A stretch of 64,000 nt of DNA, taken from the NCBI GenBank assembly GCA_022747635.1, contig JAKTNV010000003.1:45993475-46057474 (forward strand), given 5' to 3'. This document shows positions 59,729 to 64,000 of this stretch, in pieces. The first letter of the stretch is position 1; each line of letters begins with the position of its first letter. Under the pieces are notes generated by a model. That model made no database searches and was not told the origin of the DNA. It worked only from the letters and a program-made list of their open reading frames with translations. The position numbers and the translations under genes are program-made. Source of the DNA: Hetaerina americana. Taxonomy: Eukaryota; Arthropoda; Insecta; Odonata; Calopterygidae.

Positions 59729-60699
59729 AATCGTACTTCGTGTACGCACGGGCAACTGTGGGAGTAACGTTGTGCACGTACGTTCGACCGTCTCTCGATC
59801 CATAAAGCTTAGAGCCCCTGACAATCTTCATGGCATGAATTGTTTCTTGCCCTAAGCATCACCTCCCCAAACTGGTTCCCCCCTCGCACACAAGAGCTTG
59901 CATTCCGTGAGATATGACCACTCTTTCCGACTGTACACCACTATCACTAAGTGCCCATAACATCAATGATTTGTACGTGGTTTGATGTCAAATCGATCAG
60001 ATTATCACTAGAAAAAATAAGTTATGAGTTTTATATCAATTTTAAAACATTTGAAAAATAATTTCTATCCATTAAAGCACCGCTAGTAAGCCACTCAAGT
60101 GTGCTCTGCAGTGACCGCTCCTCGGGAAAAGCAAGGCACCCCAGGGATTATAAGGGTCTTCTACCTGCTTCACCTTAACCCAAGGAAGAGATGGATGCGG
60201 TCCGTTACCTTTCTTACGCTTAGAGCTACAAGATTGGCTAACACAGAAAGCATTGGGGAAGGTTCAGGTAGAACGGGGCTCGACTTTCGTCGGCAAACAT
60301 TCACAGTAGACTTCTTTCCCACTAAATATCTAATATGGTGCATACTCTTAACGAGTCTTAGAACTTATTCCTTATAGCCCAGAAGAACCCGTTAAGAATA
60401 AACATTAGCCAATTAAATCGATCAGTGACGTTTGGATAAAAAATTAAAACCTTACTTTCCGAGTAAGGAAACGGATCGGATTGATAAATGCTGGTAAAAT
60501 GGCAAGCAAGGCGCTATATTAAATAGAAAACCTCCAGTTTTCAGTTTACCTGTAATTCAAATTCCGAATTTTCAATTCAAATATCAGCAATTTCAACGCC
60601 GAACAAGCCAGTTTTCTCGGAAGAGCACTAGTCTAAATATGTTTTGAGGTACGTGGGCAGGAAGCGACGCTAAATCAAACTAATCAATAAACGAGTTGC

Positions 60700-60734
60700 G
60701 TTGTCCATAGCAACCGGGATAGCAAGTGGGCGGG
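60700..60734 (+). promoter_or_regulatory. RFX X-box-like site with GC box
   Basis: GTTGTCCATAGCAAC at 60700-60714 fits the RFX X-box consensus RYYNYY-N(1-3)-RRNRAC, and GTGGGCGGG follows 11 bases later. Such pairs occur at promoters of ciliary genes, but no gene start is recognised here, so this may be chance. Confidence 0.25.
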
Positions 60735-63700
60735 CAATTTCAGGTGTTTCAGAGCGTCTGTTATGATCCCTTAGGATCAAGCAAAATTTTACTCATCGAT
60801 TACATTTCTAAATGTTTTTTTCAATTAGAATTATATCTCTAGTAGTTGTAAATTTTGTTCTCCCGGGGCCTTTACTCTCCTTCGGTCAACATACTTTTCC
60901 GGAGCCTTCTATCTACACATTTGGTTTAATAAAAATTCTATTTCTCTAAACCTCTTTAAACTATCGTTACCAGCAAGTAGTAAAAATAGAACATGTCCTT
61001 GAGTTCAAAATCAATTGGATATTCATTGAAATTTTGCATTAAAATTAACACTGGTGCAAAAGTATTGAATATTATATTAATTTTTTTCTTAATTAACAAG
61101 ATTTAGCTCAATTCACTTGTGAAGTTTTGACTTCCTTTTCAGGTTTGACTTAAAGGAATCAATTCACATTACAATGAAATGTGTGTTAATTAAGGTGAGA
61201 GTTAGCAGATGGTCTTTTTAATGGGACCAGAAGGAAAATTTCACTCCTCAGATTATGTGAAGAAGGGAGATCCCCATCCCTACAATTCCCCTTCTGAGTT
61301 CTCTAAATGTGTACTTACCAGCAGCCAATTACACAGATTGCCAGCAAAAAATGGATAAAAAAGAAGAGGAGAGAGGTGAAAAAACATACAGGAGCCAAAG
61401 TAATCACCAGATGTATTAAACACAGACAATGCTTATTGATAAATTAGCAACTTGGCAAATCTGTCATTAATTGCCATGAAAATTATGTCAATAGATGGAT
61501 AATTTTAACGAGAAATTAAAAGCTCTTCTTGTAAATTTTCACGAGCAAAGATTATTTGTGTGCCCTAATTGCACTCATCCATTGTATTTTCACGGCTAAA
61601 AGACAATTTCCATGCCATAAGAAATTAGCTCAAGGAATAATAACTAAAGAATTAGTTACTGATGTGCTCTCACCATTTTTGTGTGAATTTTATTTTCCAG
61701 ATTTTAATTTTTATCCATTAATGCAAATTTTTTGTTATTGTTTAAAATCATCATAAATATCTTAACCATAGCAGCAGATGATCTACTTTTGTGGTAGTAG
61801 TTAAATCTATGTGGCCATGGATATTAGCTCAAATAAGAAAACCTAATAAGGCAAGAAGAAAATGCAAGATTCCAGAAATGAAAATGACCAAACCCTTTAC
61901 AAAAAGTTGCAAGAGTAAAAATGAGAATGCAATTAGGTAAAGAAAGAGTGAATATAAACCCGCAATAGAAAAATCAATGACAAAATAAAGAAGAGAAATG
62001 GCTTGTAAACTGGTTAAGAGACAATACAGGGTAAGAAAAAACAAAGTCCAAAACATCTGATATACCAATGTAAATATCATATAAAGATAGAAGATGAAGA
62101 CATTGGGAAGGGATGGCAGGAATACATTGAAGTACTATACCCAGGGTCAAACCACTAAAGACAGACTTAATTAAAGATAAAAATTTCATGGAAAAAGACA
62201 ATTAGAGACCGGAAACACTGAGAAGTAATTTGACAGACCAGTGAAGACCTGATCAACAGCAAGGCACGGGGAGTTGACAAAATAAGCAGATGAATAATAA
62301 AGATAACAGATAAAGGCACTCAGGATTAAAGTGAAGGATATCCTCTTTGGAATAATGTAAGGCAGCTGCAACAGTGAAAAACTATACCAGAGGACCTAGA
62401 GAAAATGGTGATTCCACAAGTGATCACTCTTTCACCATAGTTGTGTATGCAGGGAATATTTTTGATTTCTCCTTGTGTCCTAGATGTATGACTTCACCAG
62501 ATACTTCAACATGATTTCACCATACTGGGTTTCTCTTTGTGATGAGGGGAGGCATGTACTTTTTTATTATTCTACAGAATCAAATTCTTCTTTTTAAGAA
62601 GACGAATCTCAAGAGGTTCTAGCCATACAAGAAGGTTTTTGACAGCTTACTCACATATCTTGCCACAGAAGGATAGAAGACATTGTGATGACAGCAGCCC
62701 TGGAAGCCATTAAAGTCTACTGGGTAAATATTTCTTCTATTTTTTGGAAAAAAGAACAGATAAACTCAGAAATCAATACCTTAAGAACACCCTAAATAAA
62801 TTTATTTTTGATTTTGCACTAAAATGTGATTATGAAACTTTGCATTGCATAAACCTGAAAAACTATGAAACAAGTTAAAGTAAAAATTATGACATGGAAT
62901 ATTTAAAGTTAATTTTTCAACGTGTGCTACAACTTTTTAGGTGATGGAGTGGAAACAATATCTTTGGATAAAACAAGATATGGAATGAGTCGCAGAAAAC
63001 ATTTATCAGACTCTAACTATCTTAACTAATTTTGCTGAATTGGAGAAAAATAACAAACAAATAAAGTTTCAAAATAATAAATTTGAATTGTCACAATATC
63101 TACAAGTGCTGTCCCTTATTGTAGAACACCAATTGACTCATCATGTCCTTTACAACTTGTAATTTCAATTGATTAGCAATATTTACTAATCAAAACTTTA
63201 TAAACAATGAAGATGAACATTATCAATTCATTAGAGACTTATTTTGTGCACAACAACCTCTTCAGTAAACTTAAATAAAAAAATGCATAGGAAATCAAAT
63301 TCCATTTCCACTTGTCACTTGGCAGCTCTTAATGGTATTTTATCTTCACGTTAGCCCATGAATGTTCTGCTTTATAGTGGGGATCTCAATTGACACCCTA
63401 TAGAGACTACTCCAGAAACTTCTATTTTTTACCCATCCACTCCTTATGCCCTTCCAAAAGAAGAGGAATAGCAGTACTCTCTGATTTGGTACTCCTTGAA
63501 TACTATACATTTTGGTCTCCCTTATAAATAAAGAAAAATCAATGTTTTTAATCAAGACCTAAGTATCAAATATAAAAAAAACCAAACCCTCCCCATTCTA
63601 ATCAAGTAGCATCATGGGCAAAGCCGGGACCATATCTTTCCCCTTCAGCGCATGAATAGCTCTTTGGCATAATTATATTCTGGCAATTACTTTACAAATT

Positions 63701-63797
63701 GATCAACTGTAGTGGCTATCTATAACTGAGCAACTTGAAAATATAGTATTAAATAAAATGTACTAATACTTTATTATGTTGTATATCTGCATGATAG

Positions 63798-63908
63798 TGG
63801 GTCGTGGTAGTCCAGGGGGTAGAGCGTTGGACTGCTGACCGGAGGGGCCCGGTTCGATTCCCAGGCAAGGCACCCTGAGCACCTGCAACTCCACCCAAGC
63901 TATGTGAT
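63798..63908 (+). mobile_element. tRNA-derived SINE (family A), 5' half
   Basis: GGTAGTCCAGGGGGTAGAGC (A box), CCCGGTTCGATTCCCAGG (B box) and GAGCACCTGCAACTCCACCC then AAGCTATGTGATG match family A. The copy stops at GTGATG and continues directly into LINE sequence. Confidence 0.87.
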
Positions 63909-64000
63909 GGAAACTTGGTAATTGAAGCAGAAGGATAGACGTAGACTAGAGGCTTTTGAAATGTGGGTGTGGAGAAGAATGGAGAAGGTGAAATGGATCG
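63909..64000 (+). mobile_element. RTE-like LINE family A, C-terminal segment cut by the window end
   Basis: Reads ETW-stop-LKQKDRRRLEAF then EMWVWRRMEKVKW in one frame, the conserved C-terminal block of family A. It is better preserved in frame than the copies at 27.5 and 51.5 kb. Continues beyond the window. Confidence 0.85.

Larger units (their letters stand above)
56132..63797. other. No certain gene; long AT-rich stretch
   Basis: About 7.6 kb with no recognised element. Local points: GC-richer blocks at 58750-59000 and 60090-60260 without identifiable products; a small hairpin at 59709-59728; and an X-box-like plus GC-box pair at 60700-60734. 61000-63600 is very AT-rich and featureless. 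Confidence 0.4.

Noticed and set aside
1..64000. CRISPR array, bacterial operon, rRNA or prophage content
   Set aside because: No regularly spaced repeats, ribosome-binding sites, rRNA-like blocks or dense gene order; the content is that of a repeat-rich animal genome.

Overview
The window looks like arthropod (probably insect) nuclear DNA. It is AT-rich, has no long intact open reading frame, contains dinucleotide microsatellites, and is crowded with decayed copies of animal transposable elements. These are DD34D mariner DNA transposons, RTE-like APE-RT LINEs, an R1-type LINE tail, a CR1/Jockey-type LINE remnant, a Penelope-like element (PLE) with a GIY-YIG domain, and tRNA-derived SINEs. 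Together they fit an insect better than a vertebrate or plant. No host gene is certain. The only host-gene evidence is a few short exon-like blocks with good splice sites. Family names rest on protein motifs recognised by eye; nothing was searched.

Layout. 1-5 kb: R1-like LINE tail, a mariner pseudogene (1260-2199), a minus-strand CR1/Jockey-type remnant (2790-3400), the 3' end of an RTE-like LINE (family B) and an old SINE. 5-9.8 kb: AT-rich, two weak exon candidates. 9.8-17 kb: three families of decayed RTE-like LINE pieces, two related inverted repeats, SINEs. 18.3-19.7 kb: the best host-gene candidate, three minus-strand exon-like blocks below a CpG-rich promoter-like block. 20-27 kb: mostly empty. 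27.2-34.9 kb: a dense nest holding a LINE (minus), a PLE split by a mariner, a hammerhead-like motif, a large palindrome between (TA)n tracts, a SINE, a complete but dead mariner with both ends, and a family B LINE. 35-46 kb: mostly empty, with a SINE, a GC-rich block and two mariner pieces. The piece at 44.8-45.5 kb keeps an open catalytic domain. 46.3-46.5 kb: TATA box plus a possible first exon. 48.4-51.9 kb: a second palindrome of the same family, then a near full-length family A LINE. 52.6-53.1 kb: mariner tail with an internal duplication. 53-64 kb: mostly empty, one SINE, and a SINE/LINE junction at the right edge.

The most interesting structure is the pair of about 240-bp palindromes at 31.4 and 48.5 kb. 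Their arms resemble the terminal sequence of the PLE just upstream of the first palindrome, including a hammerhead-ribozyme-like core, and each palindrome is bordered by long (TA)n. I read them as inverted PLE termini that spread as their own unit. The mariners and LINEs show an instructive pattern of lost catalytic residues and shared lesions, which orders the insertions in time.
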